A stretch of DNA of 64,000 nt, taken from the NCBI GenBank assembly GCA_020205615.1, contig CM035169.1:19487546-19551545 (forward strand). The letters run 5' to 3'. The notes below the pieces were generated by a model that was not told the origin of the DNA, made no database searches, and saw only the letters and a list, made by a program, of their open reading frames with translations. The position numbers were made by a program, and so were the translations under genes. The number at the start of each line of letters is the position of its first letter. The first letter of the stretch is position 1. Source of the DNA: Panax quinquefolius (taxonomy: Eukaryota > Streptophyta > Magnoliopsida > Apiales > Araliaceae). Shown here piece after piece: positions 47,126-58,649 of this stretch.

Positions 47126-49581
47126 TCAGGCTCCATCTTCGTCCGAAGAATCGAGTAAGGATGGGTCCAGATTGGTTGCTGCAGACGACTTCTCGCCCAC
47201 GACTTCTAAGAAAGCTCATAACTCTCTCGGAGTATATCTTCATTATTTCTCCGTTGATCTCGTCCGAAGTTCGTACTCTCTTAGCATATTTGTTTGCGAA
47301 GGTCGCTTACATTAATAGAGGCCCAAGGTCCCAAGAGCCTTGAGTTCTCGGATTTCCTCCTCAAGTTTGAGCCGCTTTCTCGTCGTGCGACGATTTTCTG
47401 CGCCTCCAACTTATGGATGGTCTTGGTCAAGATCTTTGCATCGACCTTTAGCTCCTCGATCTTTTCCATCCTTTTCTCGCTCCTCCGAACCAAGTCAACG
47501 TTCATTTTCACGATCTCCTCGTGTTGTGCTTTGGTTGACTTCAATTCTTCCTTGGAGACCTTCACATCTCCTTTGGCTTGGGCTAACTCTTTTTGAAGAC
47601 ATTCACGTTGAGTTTTCTCCTTCGCCAAAGCAGACTTGAAAGACGGCATTCTCCTTCCTCAAGATCTCTTCTTCGCTTGACTTGAGAGACCTTGGACGAA
47701 GACGTCCGAACACTGCATTGGCCTGTGTATTTTCAATACTATTTGATCAGTTTTCAGATATACCAGTATGCAGATAAATTCAGAAATAAAGAAGATACTC
47801 GTTTACCTTCGCCAAGTAGCTCATGCCTTCACTAAGTAGATCTCCATTCGAACTATTCCCGAACCGATGATCGTCGGTTTCACGAACAAAGGTGTTGAAC
47901 AGTTGGAGTGGAAAATGAGCATTGAGTCGGGGCCACATTGTTGGAGAGGCCATGGCTTCCCGATCAATCTCGGTGGTTTGTTCTCTTGGTGGGGAAGGTG
48001 GAGGTTCTTCGCGAAGAGGTGAGGGGTCTACGTGTATGGTTTCAGGAGAAGGAGATCGGGCAGGTGTGCGTTCAGGAGTTGGCGAGGGAACAGGAGATGA
48101 ATCAGGATGAATGTTTGATGGCTGTTTTCTTTTTCGGGAAGGCGTGTGGGTTGGTTCGGTTGGTTCATTATCAGGAACAGGGGTTTCTGTGGATGTGGTC
48201 GGAGGAATGACAACCGAAGAAGTAGGGACTCGAAGCTCTTCGGCAGTCAAAGGAGTTATTTTAGTTCTTATTTTCTTTACACGAAGGACCTTGGCCCGAT
48301 CGTGCAAAGGAATATCGAGAAGGCTTCTCCTCACCGGGATAGGTTCGGAGGTTGGAGGATTGGGATTAGTTGAGGAGGTTGTTTGGGGGGTTGCTTCAGG
48401 GACTGTTTCAGGATCACTCTCAGGGTTTGTTTCTGATTGGGTGATTTTGGTTCGTTTGGCGGATCTTTTTCTTCGGCGAGGTCTAAGGTTTTCTTCGGGA
48501 ATATTGGGTTCGTCGTTTTGAGGTTCGTCAGTTTGAAGGGAAGAAGTTGGAGGATCGGCAGTAGGAGGGTTAACCTGGGAAGATCCTTCGGCCGGGTGCT
48601 CTTCACTTGCATCAGCATTTTCCCCTGCCAAAAAATCTTCCATGTCTCTCACCTCCGAGAGTTTGGTTTGATCGTAGATAATTGCAAAGAAACCACACAT
48701 CGTAACATATATTACTTATACAGCTCAGAAATTATATTGCAGAATTAATCAAAACTTACATTTATGGTTGTATAACCAAGCTTGTTTAGTCAGAAGTGTA
48801 AAACTCCATTCCTTTGGAGGAATTTTCCTCAAGAAGTCCGCCATCTTCCTCACCCGTTCTTCGGATATATCTTGAAGTCGTGAGAGACTTGGTCAGAGGT
48901 GGTCCAGTCTGGAAGGAAGAAATCTCGTGCCCCGTGATGAAAAACCACTTCTCATGCCAACCTTTGTTCTTTGGAAGGAGTGTTCATCAAAGGTCTCCTC
49001 TCGAACCTAGTGTTGGGTCGAGGAGATTGCTTCTTTCAACACTTTGAAGCCCCGTTCTCGAGACCTTCCAAGAGAAGAGGGTGAAGAAGATGTCAACAGG
49101 AGGAGTAATCCCAAGTTAAGTGGCGAAGGCAATGAATGCCAAGATGTGGATGTAGGAGTTGGGCCTTGGTTGGGCTTACCCCACTCCTATAAACCCTAAA
49201 AGGGTAATGATGAAAACATGAAGAGGAAGGCGAACTCCTTCTCCGGAAGAGTGGCCAAGCATGGCGACCCAACCGTCCGGTCGTTGATCATCTGCTTCTT
49301 CGTGAGCGGGGGCCTTATTGCATACATATCGTGAATCGATAACGACTCTTGAGCATGCATATTTCCGATTCGATGAATCAAGAAATAATGTTGGCATTAG
49401 GAAATTGTTCCCCATCTTTGAAGAAATCGGAAGTAGAAGAGGTCAGAGAAGGGTTTCCCCCCATGGTGGATGATTGAGGGTTGGAACTTGAACCCTCTTG
49501 GTTAGAGTTTGGGTTGGGAGAAACGATGCTAATGGGAGTTGCACGAAGAGAGAGCTCTTGGCTAGAGGTTTCAGTCACCAT
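47126..49581 (-). CDS. spliced antisense gene (aORF) of outer element, copy B, frameshifted
   Basis: ATG at 49579-49581; proposed stop TGA at 47126-47128 after LLDSSDEDGA. Exon 1 (49581-48760) has a Ser/Asn/Pro-rich N-terminus, then a hydrophobic block with RPPLTKKQMINDR and LPLHVFIITLLGF-like residues. That block resembles the 'putative gypsy-type transposon' family. Intron 1 is 48759 to about 48683 (GTAAGT; the acceptor AG is clear only in copy A). Exon 2 (to 47807) is a long open frame, Pro/Ser/Thr-rich with basic patches (RPRRRKRSAKRTK; PSRKRKQ), ending WPRLNAHFPLQLFNTF. Intron 2 is 47806-47723 (84 nt, GTAAAC...ACAG). Exon 3 encodes a coiled coil rich in Lys/Glu. Basic patches suggest nuclear localisation. 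Function unknown. Exon 1 and exon 3 contain frameshifts. Confidence 0.7.
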
Positions 49582-49687
49582 TGTTTCGATTTTGTGAAGC
49601 AGAGAAAAGAAATTTGCGAGAAGACAAAAGCTCTAAGGTTCAAATTTTGAATTAGCAGTAAAAGCCGCTCGAAATTGGTAAAGTTTA

Positions 49688-49696
49688 CCTTTTATA
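49688..49696 (-). promoter_or_regulatory. TATA box of antisense gene, copy B
   Basis: The minus strand reads TATAAAAGG about 107 bases before the antisense ATG, leaving room for a short 5' UTR. It is conserved in copy A. It implies transcription independent of the LTR promoter and opposite to it. Confidence 0.65.
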
Positions 49697-49954
49697 CCGA
49701 TGGTTACCACGATAATTAAAGGCGGCACATTTAATTCAACGTGAATGATGATGAATGGGAAGGGTTTCGTCCGTTTTAGACCTAAATATCTTCACTTTCG
49801 TGGGCTTGCATCTATTGGGTTTCTCACTTCTGTACCTGATGACAATTTGGGCTTTGACAAGTTTCACTCTGGATCTCTTATGATTTTTTATAGATGGTTA
49901 CGTCCACGGGCCTATCTCATTTATAGTCTTTCATTAAACACTCTGTTTAATATA

Positions 49955-49967
49955 AGACTAGGGGTAA
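49955..49967 (+). other. polypurine-tract-like site of copy B
   Basis: AGACTAGGGGTAA lies directly before the 3' LTR and is identical in copy A (14836-14848). It is not purely purine but is in the right place. Confidence 0.5.
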
Positions 49968-50601
49968 TGTCAGGCCATAATCCTTTTCTTTATCGGTAAT
50001 AAATTATTGGGCTCTCCCTTGATCATGTTATGTTAAGTGGTTGGATTGGATCTCATCCACTTGGTCATTCTTATTATTTGGGCCTAGTCATTATATTGGC
50101 CCATTATACAAATTATCACTTAATCCCAATTTTGACCAAGAATCATTATGCCAAATGACGTTTAACTATTATGTTCCGCCACTTTCTTTGCATGGCATTA
50201 ATGAGGATGGGACTCGGATATGGCCGTGGCAAAAGAAGAAACAGAGGTGAAAGTGATCGCTTACTTTTTACCGGTGAAGTAATAGGAGTAAGGGAAAAAG
50301 GTGTCGGGGAGGTGGTGGGTGGCACGATGAACCTGGATAGTGGAGTATGCGTGAGGCTAAGATCACATAAGAGTAAATAACATACATACATTTTTTCATT
50401 AGAATTCTTATTCTATCCTCTCGGACACTAGATAATATTTTTCTCTCCATTGTTGACCTTGTGATCAGACTGATTCTCACACTGAGTTATCCTCGACTGG
50501 TCGGTAGTCAAGCTTTTTTAGTGTTGACTTGTTAAACTGCGTGCGGGATATTGGACGCTGCCTTAGTGATTGGGACGTGGAGAAAGATCCTGGCGTTAAC
50601 A
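49968..50601 (+). repeat. 3' LTR of copy B
   Basis: It starts TGTCAGGCCATAATCC and ends GGCGTTAACA, aligned with the 5' LTR. The two differ by many small indels and substitutions, so the insertion is not very recent or the sequence is noisy. Confidence 0.85.
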
Positions 50602-52294
50602 TTTACTATTTTAAAGTATGATCAATCACTTATTTACAGTTGATGTCATTTATTAGCCTATTATATAATACCACATTACAAAATAAAATGCAACTTTATG
50701 AGTGTGAGTATTACTTGCAAAATTTAAGGTAAAATGATAAATATTTCTTTAAATTTACAAAATTTTAAATTAAAATTTCCTGTTGTGCAACAATTGGAGT
50801 GTAACTAGTTATACTTTGATGAATAAGTTTTATTTCTTCTGTTAAGCAATAAAAAAGATTTACTGAAAGACATTTTATGGGACGGAGAGTATATATTTTG
50901 TACTAAAATCACTTCGATTCAAATTCATTTTATTTTAGTATATATAATTCTAATTATTAAATGACTAACATTATAATACTACTAATTGAATTCTTTGTTG
51001 CATATTTGACAATTAATTAAAATTTATAAATTGATTCAAAAAATTAAATGTATCCCTAATTTCTAAATGGAATGAGTATATTCTACCTTTCTAATGAGAA
51101 AGAAAGAAGGAAAATTGCATAGAAGAAGGATAAATAGGGCCCGCTTGGGTGGATTAAAAATACTTCTAAATTAAAAGTAAAAATATTTTAGAATTTGACA
51201 ACTCTTTTAATGAGTAGATATTTGGCTTTAACAACACTTTTTTTTTTTTGATAATCAAGAGTTTTCTAACTGTAATCAGACTAATCTCTACAAATGTGTA
51301 ATTTTTTCATAGAGGTCAGATTTTTAGTTGGAGTAGAGATTATGCTTTTTAACTAAAACACTACTTTTGGCATAAAAGCAAAGTACAAATTTATCCTTAA
51401 ATTGTTAAAAATAAATAAAATCTCATACCATTCAATCAACTTGAATTCGTGGTTAATACTTTAAAAAGCACTTTTATTCAGAGTTTTAAACCTTTTTTTA
51501 TTATCAATAAACCCTTTCTAGAAGTATGAATTTATAAGAGTAGACAATTTCGAAATCGTATCTACATCCCAAAATTATAAACCAAACGTTTGAAACATTC
51601 TTCATATTTATCTACTTTTATGGACGAAATAAGAACTATTAAAACTTAAAATTCAACAATAAGACTAAAAAAATACAATTGCCCTACACCTGTAAAAAAA
51701 AAATTGTTAGACCAAGTTCTGGGTTTCAACTTCTATCCGATTATTTAATATTCCACTTAAAGAAGTATTAGTATTAATATAATGAATTGACATAAATAAT
51801 TTCACAACCTATACAATACATTTTTAAGTAAATTTCACAACTTATAATACAACTCACAATGTAAAATCTATAATAAAAAAATATAGAAAGAAAGAAAGCA
51901 CAAACTAACATCAATTATAGATAATCTTGCATGGAGCGAGTAAATATCTAAATTGCGTTGGCTTGTGGATTAAACAGGATAGTCAGTTTCTAAAGTGAAC
52001 TGTGCAGGCCTGTTTTTAGTTTCTAGAATATTCTAGATGCAGCCCTCTAAAATGGCCCTGAGCTAAGATGAGTTTGTTAAACTATTTTTTTTTTTTATTT
52101 CCCTTCCTGCTATTGCTAATATTATTTTTATTTTCTTGAACCAGCAAATATATTTATTTGTATTTGATTTGTTCAAAAGAGTTGGACATGGGCTATGAAA
52201 AAATAACCTACTACAACCATTGCTAAAATCAAAATTTGGTCTGATCAGATAGACCATAAAAACAAACAAACTAATAAATATAATTATATTTTTG
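50602..52294. other. AT-rich intergenic DNA 3' of MCU
   Basis: No ORF with a recognisable domain. At about 51137-51593 a stretch starting CCCGCTTGGGTGGATT and ending AATAATCC-free ATAAACCAAACG looks like a decayed hAT-type MITE with imperfect inverted ends. No target duplication is clear, so this is only a suggestion. Confidence 0.4.
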
Positions 52295-54140
52295 CTATCT
52301 TAGGTTATAGTCTTCAGCAGCGAATGGAACATTCTCCGTGCTTTCAGAGTTATTATTTGATTTTGACGGAGTAAATGAAAAGATTTGCTCCGTTGGCCAT
52401 GAAGCTTTGCGCAGCTCGCTGTACCTTCCAAGATCAAAATTGCTCACTTTCATGAGTTTCTTCTGCTTGGCACTAAAACGGCTTTGGAAGAACCCTTCAA
52501 AAGAAGGTTCTTTAGCTGTTCTGACGAAGAAAGCATAGCCAGCCATGAAGTACATGGATGTAACATAGAAGCAAATTGGCTCCATTACATCCCATGAGAG
52601 TTCCCAGAATGTGAGCCTCATGAACGCAGCTGTCTGAATTACAAGGTAGCCCAGCCCGCACCAGAGCTCCCGACGAACCATTGACTCTGCCTTCTTGTCA
52701 ATGATGGACTTCTGCTGCTCCAATTCTTCAAGCTCCTTCCTCCTAGGGTCCTCCGACTGGGCTACGGGTACCGGCATTAGGCCTTGGATGGCTTTCAGTA
52801 CCTGTAAATACAAACGGTACAAAACATTTGGGTAAAACAAATGGCTCCACTTCACTTTCTTCCATTTTGTTCAGCTTTTTGAAAAATCAAAATTATATAT
52901 TCACAATTCTACTACCGTAGCATCTTGCGCACCATATCACCACCACGACCCATATTAGCAGGGGGTGAATTGAGTTTGATTAACGCACTCAACCAAAACC
53001 CCAATTTTATTTTATTCTTTTGGTAAGTTGCCACCCCAAATTGTGTTTCCTATGCTCGCCTAATCATAATTGACAAACTAACTATTGTACTCCAAACATC
53101 CTATTTCATAACAAAATTTTCATGTAAAAATCAAAATCCAAGTCAGTATTTTCAAAAAAAATTCCAAACAGCCAGACAGTCTCGATATCTTTTTGTCAAA
53201 TGTGTAGAAAGGTGGTAGTAGAGGCCTAGAGGCGGGATTGTTTTGCTTGCCTTTGTGGGGTTTTCTCTGTCCCTCTCCTATTATTTATCTCCACAAAGTT
53301 CAAAAAAAATTTGGGAGGTAATTCCCTGTAAATAATGTTGCAAAAGTGCAGAGGTAGAAAGGGTTAGGTGTTTAAAAAGAGTGAACCAACTCTAAAAAAG
53401 AGTCAACATCGATCTCAACGCGTTTTAGATATCTGGAGTAACAACGTCTGATTTCCCTGTCCAGAAAAAACATCCAAGAACACATAATAAAAAAAGCTCA
53501 TCAGATTTCGGCCTTCTCAAAAACTTCAAAAATTAGTACTCTTCAAGTCGAGTCTTACATACTCTGTATCTAAATGAATCTATTAAAGAAAGACAAAGGG
53601 GAAGCCAACCTGATCAGGCCGTAGAAACACCATGTTTCCCAATACAATGACGGTTCCCGATTCATCAAGCGCCTTAGCGAATTCTAACCCTTGATCTTCA
53701 CTTGAGGATCCATCCACACAAATCTGAACGAACTCTTCATAACTTACACAGTTCTTCTCGATCCGCCTTAGCTTCGATTTCACCATTTCCTGCTGCGCCA
53801 CCTTCAGCAGCTTCCTCGCATCCTCCATCGTCATCTTCCCCTCCGGCGAATCCATTACCGTCGCCGGTGGACTCAATCCGTCGAGCCTGATTCGATCTCT
53901 AACAATGTCCATACCTCGCAACCTCTCCATCAACTTTCCACGCGTCGGCATCAAAAGAAGCTCAGGCACCGCCGTCGAGGACTGGTACAACGGCCGTCTC
54001 TGGAGGAATCTCGAGAATATCGATTCGTCTACGGGATTAATAGCGGCTGCGGCCGACGAAATGCGAAAGGCTGTTAGTGTTTGATGTGATATTCTGGATA
54101 CGTTGAAGAGTCGCTGCGCTAGGGCTGTTTTGAACGCCAT
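52295..54140 (-). CDS. MCU: mitochondrial calcium uniporter protein
   Basis: Pore subunit of the inner-membrane Ca2+ uniporter. Two exons: 54140-53610 (177 codons) and 52801-52295 (168 codons plus TAG), joined in phase 0, give 345 residues, the usual size for plant MCU. The donor is CAG|GTTGGC, the acceptor TTTACAG|GTACTG, and the intron is 808 bp. Residues 1-60 are Arg/Ser/Ala-rich with few acids, a mitochondrial targeting sequence. The N-terminal domain follows (GLEFAKALDESGTVIVLGN at about 151-169). A coiled coil lies at ~195-222, TM1 at ~223-243, the pore motif WDVMEP at ~247-252 (the WDxxEP signature; D and E form the selectivity filter), and TM2 at ~253-270. The C-terminus is Ser/Asn-rich. 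No frameshift or stop. It looks functional, and the gene is unlike the decayed DNA around it. Confidence 0.95.
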
Positions 54141-54250
54141 TGATGAATAATAACAGTAACTCTAGAGAAATCAAAATGGAAGTATGTAACTATATATAAA
54201 TTGATATTGATATATATATATATAGAGACAGAGAGAGAGAATGACAAAAC
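54141..54250 (-). promoter_or_regulatory. promoter / 5' UTR region of MCU
   Basis: Upstream of the ATG are TATATATAAATT (54190s) and a TA tract (54206-54225), next to a (GA)n run (54226-54240). Read from the gene these are CT and TA motifs typical of plant 5' leaders. The start site cannot be fixed. Confidence 0.4.
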
Positions 54251-55125
54251 GGTAGTCCTATGAATCGGTTGGATGATGAGACTAGTAGCTGTTCGTGATG
54301 GGTTTATATAGGTCCAAATCCAATATTAGAGGAAGAAAAGCTGTTCGTGATGGGTTTATCATTATATTCGCGTAAAAGCTTCCCAAGCTACATAATACTA
54401 ATACTATTCGCACCGCGACGTCTCGTATGGTGAGTAATTAGGATAAAAGCGCCACATCACGAGTGCGAAACTCCCGGGTACACAGTAGTTGACTGCCACT
54501 AGATAAAGGACGACCGTCGGATTATATGACTCTGATGCTTTGCTTGGTCAGCACTCAGCAGTGAGAGGGATATGATATGAGCAAAGCAGGATTAATGATT
54601 TAAAATAAAATTAGCCTTATATATAATTTTAAAAGCATATTCAAAAGTAAATTATTAATTGCACATTTAAATTTTAAGTGACTAATTTACCCATTTATTA
54701 ATGAGATCTTAACTCATTTATTTGCCCTTTATCCTATTGCACTTAATAATTATAAAACATAATATAATTTAAACAAATATAACAATAGTTGACTAATTCC
54801 TTCTTAATAGAAGAGACCCACTTTTACTTATTTATCAAGTTCTAATTTTATCATTTATCCTATTACACATAATAACTATAAAATAAAAATAATTTAAATA
54901 AATAGGACAGTATATAATGTTTATAAAATAAAATAATAAGAGAAAATTAACCTCATAACCGTCTTTTTTGGGAAGTATAAGATTTTCTTATATATAATTA
55001 GCCTAAAAATTATCCTATTTTTCGATAATAATAGTTGTTATTATTATTATAAAGAAAAGAAAAAATGGTACAGCTTTCATCTAAATCTTGTAGTAGTAGT
55101 AGTCCAGTTAAAAGTGTCCAAAGCA
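54250..55125. other. intergenic DNA upstream of MCU
   Basis: A short near-duplicate AGCTGTTCGTGATGGGTTTAT occurs at 54285 and 54340, about 50 bases apart. No ORF or RNA gene supported. Confidence 0.5.
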
Positions 55126-57555
55126 GGGGTTAAATACATTATTCTAACTTTACTCGAACTCGGTTTATAAATACATCACTGAATTGAATTTATTTTCATT
55201 CGACTCACTAAACTACAAATTTTTTATAAACCGTTACAAATTCAGTTAAATTATTTGACTTTGACGGAAAAATTACGTGTCTTTACGTGAGAGAGAGAAA
55301 ACTAACACGTCGACGTTTTTTTTGTGGCGTATCTAGGTGGAAACTTGTATAAATTTAATACTAAATTAATCAAAATCAAATAAATAAAATAATCCATTCA
55401 AAATATAAGTATAACAAAAATAATTTTTAAAATTTATTTTAATCATTAATATTTATTTGGTATGGTAAAACTTTGGTATTATAGCATACAATTTTTTTTT
55501 CATATGGTACAATTTTAAATAAATTATATAAATTACACATAAATATGTAATTTTTTTTAATTTAAATAACTCATTAAATTCATTAATTTAATCAACCTCT
55601 CTTCAAATAAAACTAAAATTAGTAATATAACATATGAATATATGTATGACATGTAATATTATTAATTTTGTCCTAATACCCTCAACATTAATAATGAAAA
55701 ATTATTAATATTTTTTTCTTTGACAAATTTATCTTTTATTGTATTTAGATATATTACATATATTATTAAAATAATAAAAATTTGGGTAAATTTTGAATTT
55801 GAGTTATATATTTAACATTATTCATAAATATTTTTATAATAAGCACAAATTAAAAATTAAAATTCATAAAAATAAATTCAAATTTCAAAAATATAACTAA
55901 AATATTAAAATACTTAAAACATGAATTATTATTATTTTTTAAATCCCAAAACATTAGATATGAATAGAGTCAAATCTCCCAAACCAGATCTGAAAAATTT
56001 CCCGATTTGATCTGAAATAACAATTTAAAACCATCTTCTTCTTTCTCTGTCAAATAACTTAACAATTTAAAACCATCTTCTTCTTCTTCCGATTTCATCT
56101 TCTCTGTACATCGGTGCGGCGATTTTAAAATTGTTGGTGTTCTCGCCGGAGGAGGGTAAAACGGAGCCGTTTAGGTCAACGTCGGAGGAGGTATGGCTCA
56201 CTGAGTCTGAGTCGTCGTCGTCGGGGAAGACTCGATGTAGTAGAGCTTCTTGTTGAGCGGATGAAGGTTCTGAGCATGCGAATGATTCTTGCTGATGATC
56301 ACAGTCCTGAAGAAAAGAGAGATTCATTTGAGGATGATCTTATTTTGGCAGATGACTTGGAAGCTGAGTCACGAATAATTGAGCTCTTCAAAGATTTCAA
56401 GGAGAATTTTGCTGTAGTTGGATCCCCAATTTCTTGGTTACCCGATCAAAGTCAGTGGGCCAAGAGGCTTTCAAATAGTTATGGTTCTAGATTTGGGGGT
56501 TTCGATCAACGGGAGTTATTATAGTTTATGAGAGTAAGAATGAGATTGGAGATGCTCTATTTGTTCTTCTTCTTTGGATACTGTTTCCTCAGCTTAATTT
56601 CACAATATTTCTCCAGAATTTGGAGATGAGGAATTAGATGATTCTAGAGATGAGGGGAGAAGATGATGATGGAGGGAAAGATGAAGATGCACATAGTAGA
56701 TCTGAAAAAAAATATATAACAAATATGTTATTATGTTTAATTAGATTTTAGATAATTTGGTTTTATTATGTAAATATTATTAGTTTTAACTTTATAAAAT
56801 ATTAAAAATATATTTTTTAAAATAAAAAAATTAACAAATATTTTTTTCTAAATTTTTCATGACTTTTTAAATATCTCTTGATGATATTTAAGATTTCTAA
56901 GAAAAAATAGAGAGATAATAATAATAATAATCTTTTAATTTCAAAATATTAGACCCTTTTACAAAAATATATCTTTTAAAATATAAATATAAAAATATAT
57001 ATTTTTTCAAAATATAAAAAATATAAAAATATTTTTAATTTTTATATTTTTACATAAAATATATAATATTTTATATTTTATATAAAATAGACTAAAATAT
57101 ATTTTATAATTTTATATAAATTTTTACATTTTAATATTTTTATATAAAAATATAAATATTTTTTAAAAATATAAAATTGTCTTCAAAAATATATCTTTTA
57201 ATTTTGAAGGGAATGAAGTTTTTTCTAGAGAGTAATTTTAAGAAATTAGGTAAAATTCTATAATTTTTAGCAAATAAAGTGCTTGACAACATTAATTAAT
57301 AAAATAGTAGTATATAATAATACAACAATTTTAATTATATGTTTAATCCATGTAAGTATATACTACCACGTATTTTAATTATATAATGCCACTTATTGTC
57401 ATGTCAGATTTTTGTTAAATAGTTAACAGACATAGACGGTTTTATCACTTTTTGTAAATAATTTGTAGTTTAATGAGTTGACCGTAAAAAAATTTAATTT
57501 AATGATATATTTATAAACCGAAGTCTATTAGAGTGGGAAAAAATATATTTAACCC
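55126..57555. mobile_element. Mutator-like inverted-repeat element, related to the 24.3-29.3 kb element
   Basis: The left end GGGGTTAAATACATTATTC...TTTATAAATACATCA (55126-55250) pairs with the right end ...TGATATATTTATAAACCG...TATTTAACCCC (57430-57555). The same blocks (GGTTAAATACA, AAATACATCA, AATTTTTTATA) form the TIRs of the element at 24282-29289. I could not find a convincing target duplication. There is no transposase. A GC-richer segment at 56040-56700 sits in the middle of very AT-rich flanks. Confidence 0.6.
56040..56700. pseudogene. possible captured gene fragment inside the inverted-repeat element
   Basis: Two overlapping open frames, 56067-56327 (minus, 86 aa, Asp/Ser-rich) and 56261-56524 (plus, 87 aa), stand out from the surrounding AT-rich DNA. 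The plus frame has MILADDHSPEEKRDSFEDDL, then IIELFKDFKENFAVVGSPIS and WAKRLSNSYGSRFGG. It looks like real protein sequence but I do not recognise the family. TTTAAAACCATCTTCTTCTT occurs twice just before it (56018 and 56067). A fragment of a host gene carried by a Mutator-like element is the likeliest reading. Confidence 0.4.
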
Positions 57556-57926
57556 CGAGGAGAAGTGGGAAACAAGTTATGGGGTGATAGTAATTGATAA
57601 AGGAAGAGGCCTAATAAGCTGGAATATTAATGGGTATGTACTATGTAGGGGGTGATATGACCGATCAGCTGGCTAGCTCTCCTCAGCTACTGGTCAGTTT
57701 TGCCGTACAGCAATGGACATGATGATGTCACCAACTCACCACTATACTTTGTTTGTTTGTTTTAGTATCGCAATCACTTTTAATTTTGTACTAACATAAC
57801 ATAATTATATATATATATATATATATATATTACGAATGTTTTACGTTAATAAATATTAATGATAATATTTTTAAGAGATATATAATAATTAAGACTTTCT
57901 TATAATTTATAATTATAATTTATCTT
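57556..57926. other. intergenic DNA with TA microsatellite
   Basis: A (TA)n tract at 57804-57832. No gene. It separates the inverted-repeat element from the LTR of copy C. Confidence 0.5.
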
Positions 57927-58595
57927 TGTTGGCCACGATATTTTTATCCTTTCACCAAATATATTGAACTTTATTATTTTTATTCTATTTACTTTTATTA
58001 TCAATTATAAAAATCATTAAAGCGAATTATCATATCATTTTCATTTCAAACTTATAAGACCTAAGATTAAATTCAATGGATCAATCATTTAGACATTTTA
58101 AATATCTACAATCTTTGACCAGTAATGATGAAAAAGCATGTCGGTTGACTAAAGAACACCCGCCACGCATTAATGTGGATGGGATTAGTAATCGGTTTGC
58201 CAGAGAAACAAAGTGATCAAAAGCGAAGAACAAACTACATGCAATTTCAAAAAACCCATCGGGAAAAGGGGAATGTGTCAGGTAGTAGTGGGTGGCACGA
58301 TATTTCAGTCCAGGAGGGTATAACTTGGCAAGAAAGTCTCCACCAAGAGGTACGTTCTCATACTCTTCTTCATTTAGAATCAGATATTCGCAGAGAATTA
58401 TTATCTCTTGATATCAATACACTAGGTGATATAGCCTCTGTTTTCTATAAACCTTGTGAATTCACATACTGATTCTCACGCCTGAGCTATCCCCCGACGG
58501 AACCGCCGTCAAGCTTGTGGTGTTTATTGTGTTTACGTTGCGGGATCGGGACGCTTTAGGTGATTGGACGTGACGAAAGATCTTAAGCGTTAACA
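57927..58595 (+). repeat. 5' LTR of copy C
   Basis: It starts about TGTTGGCCACGATATT and ends GCGTTAACA. Alignable blocks with the B LTRs are CGCCAC...GCATTAATG...GGATGGGA (58160-58190), GATTCTCACGCCTGAGCTATCC (58470s) and the final GACGAAAGATCTTAAGCGTTAACA. The left boundary is less certain than the right. Confidence 0.65.
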
Positions 58596-58649
58596 TCATG
58601 CTAGCTAAGGAGGGTCTTTTCAATCACAATTGTTTAAATTTGCTTCAAA

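Larger units (their letters stand above)
30363..50601 (+). mobile_element. Tat-like Ty3/gypsy retrotransposon, copy B, complete LTR to LTR (~20.2 kb)
   Basis: The order is 5' LTR, PBS, gag, protease, RT, RNase H, archaeal-type RNase H, integrase (split by an 8.8 kb nested element), ~100-bp array, antisense gene, PPT-like stretch and 3' LTR. The second RNase H and the antisense gene place it in the Tat lineage. Coding parts carry many frameshifts, RT has YVGD in place of YVDD, and integrase has SNN where SDN is expected. It cannot be autonomous as it stands. Five-base flanks TTTCT (left) and TTTAC (right) are only partly alike, so the target duplication is uncertain. Confidence 0.88.

Noticed and set aside
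47780..48700. The 306-codon minus-strand frame as an independent host gene
   Set aside because: It lies inside copy B, has a counterpart in copy A and is flanked by conserved splice sites, so it is exon 2 of the antisense gene of the element.
30363..50606. A 5-bp target duplication for copy B (TTTCT / TTTAC)
   Set aside because: Only three of five bases agree, so I do not count it as proof of insertion.
52338..52538. Plus-strand ORF opposite MCU exon 2
   Set aside because: A shadow of the MCU coding strand, with no support of its own.
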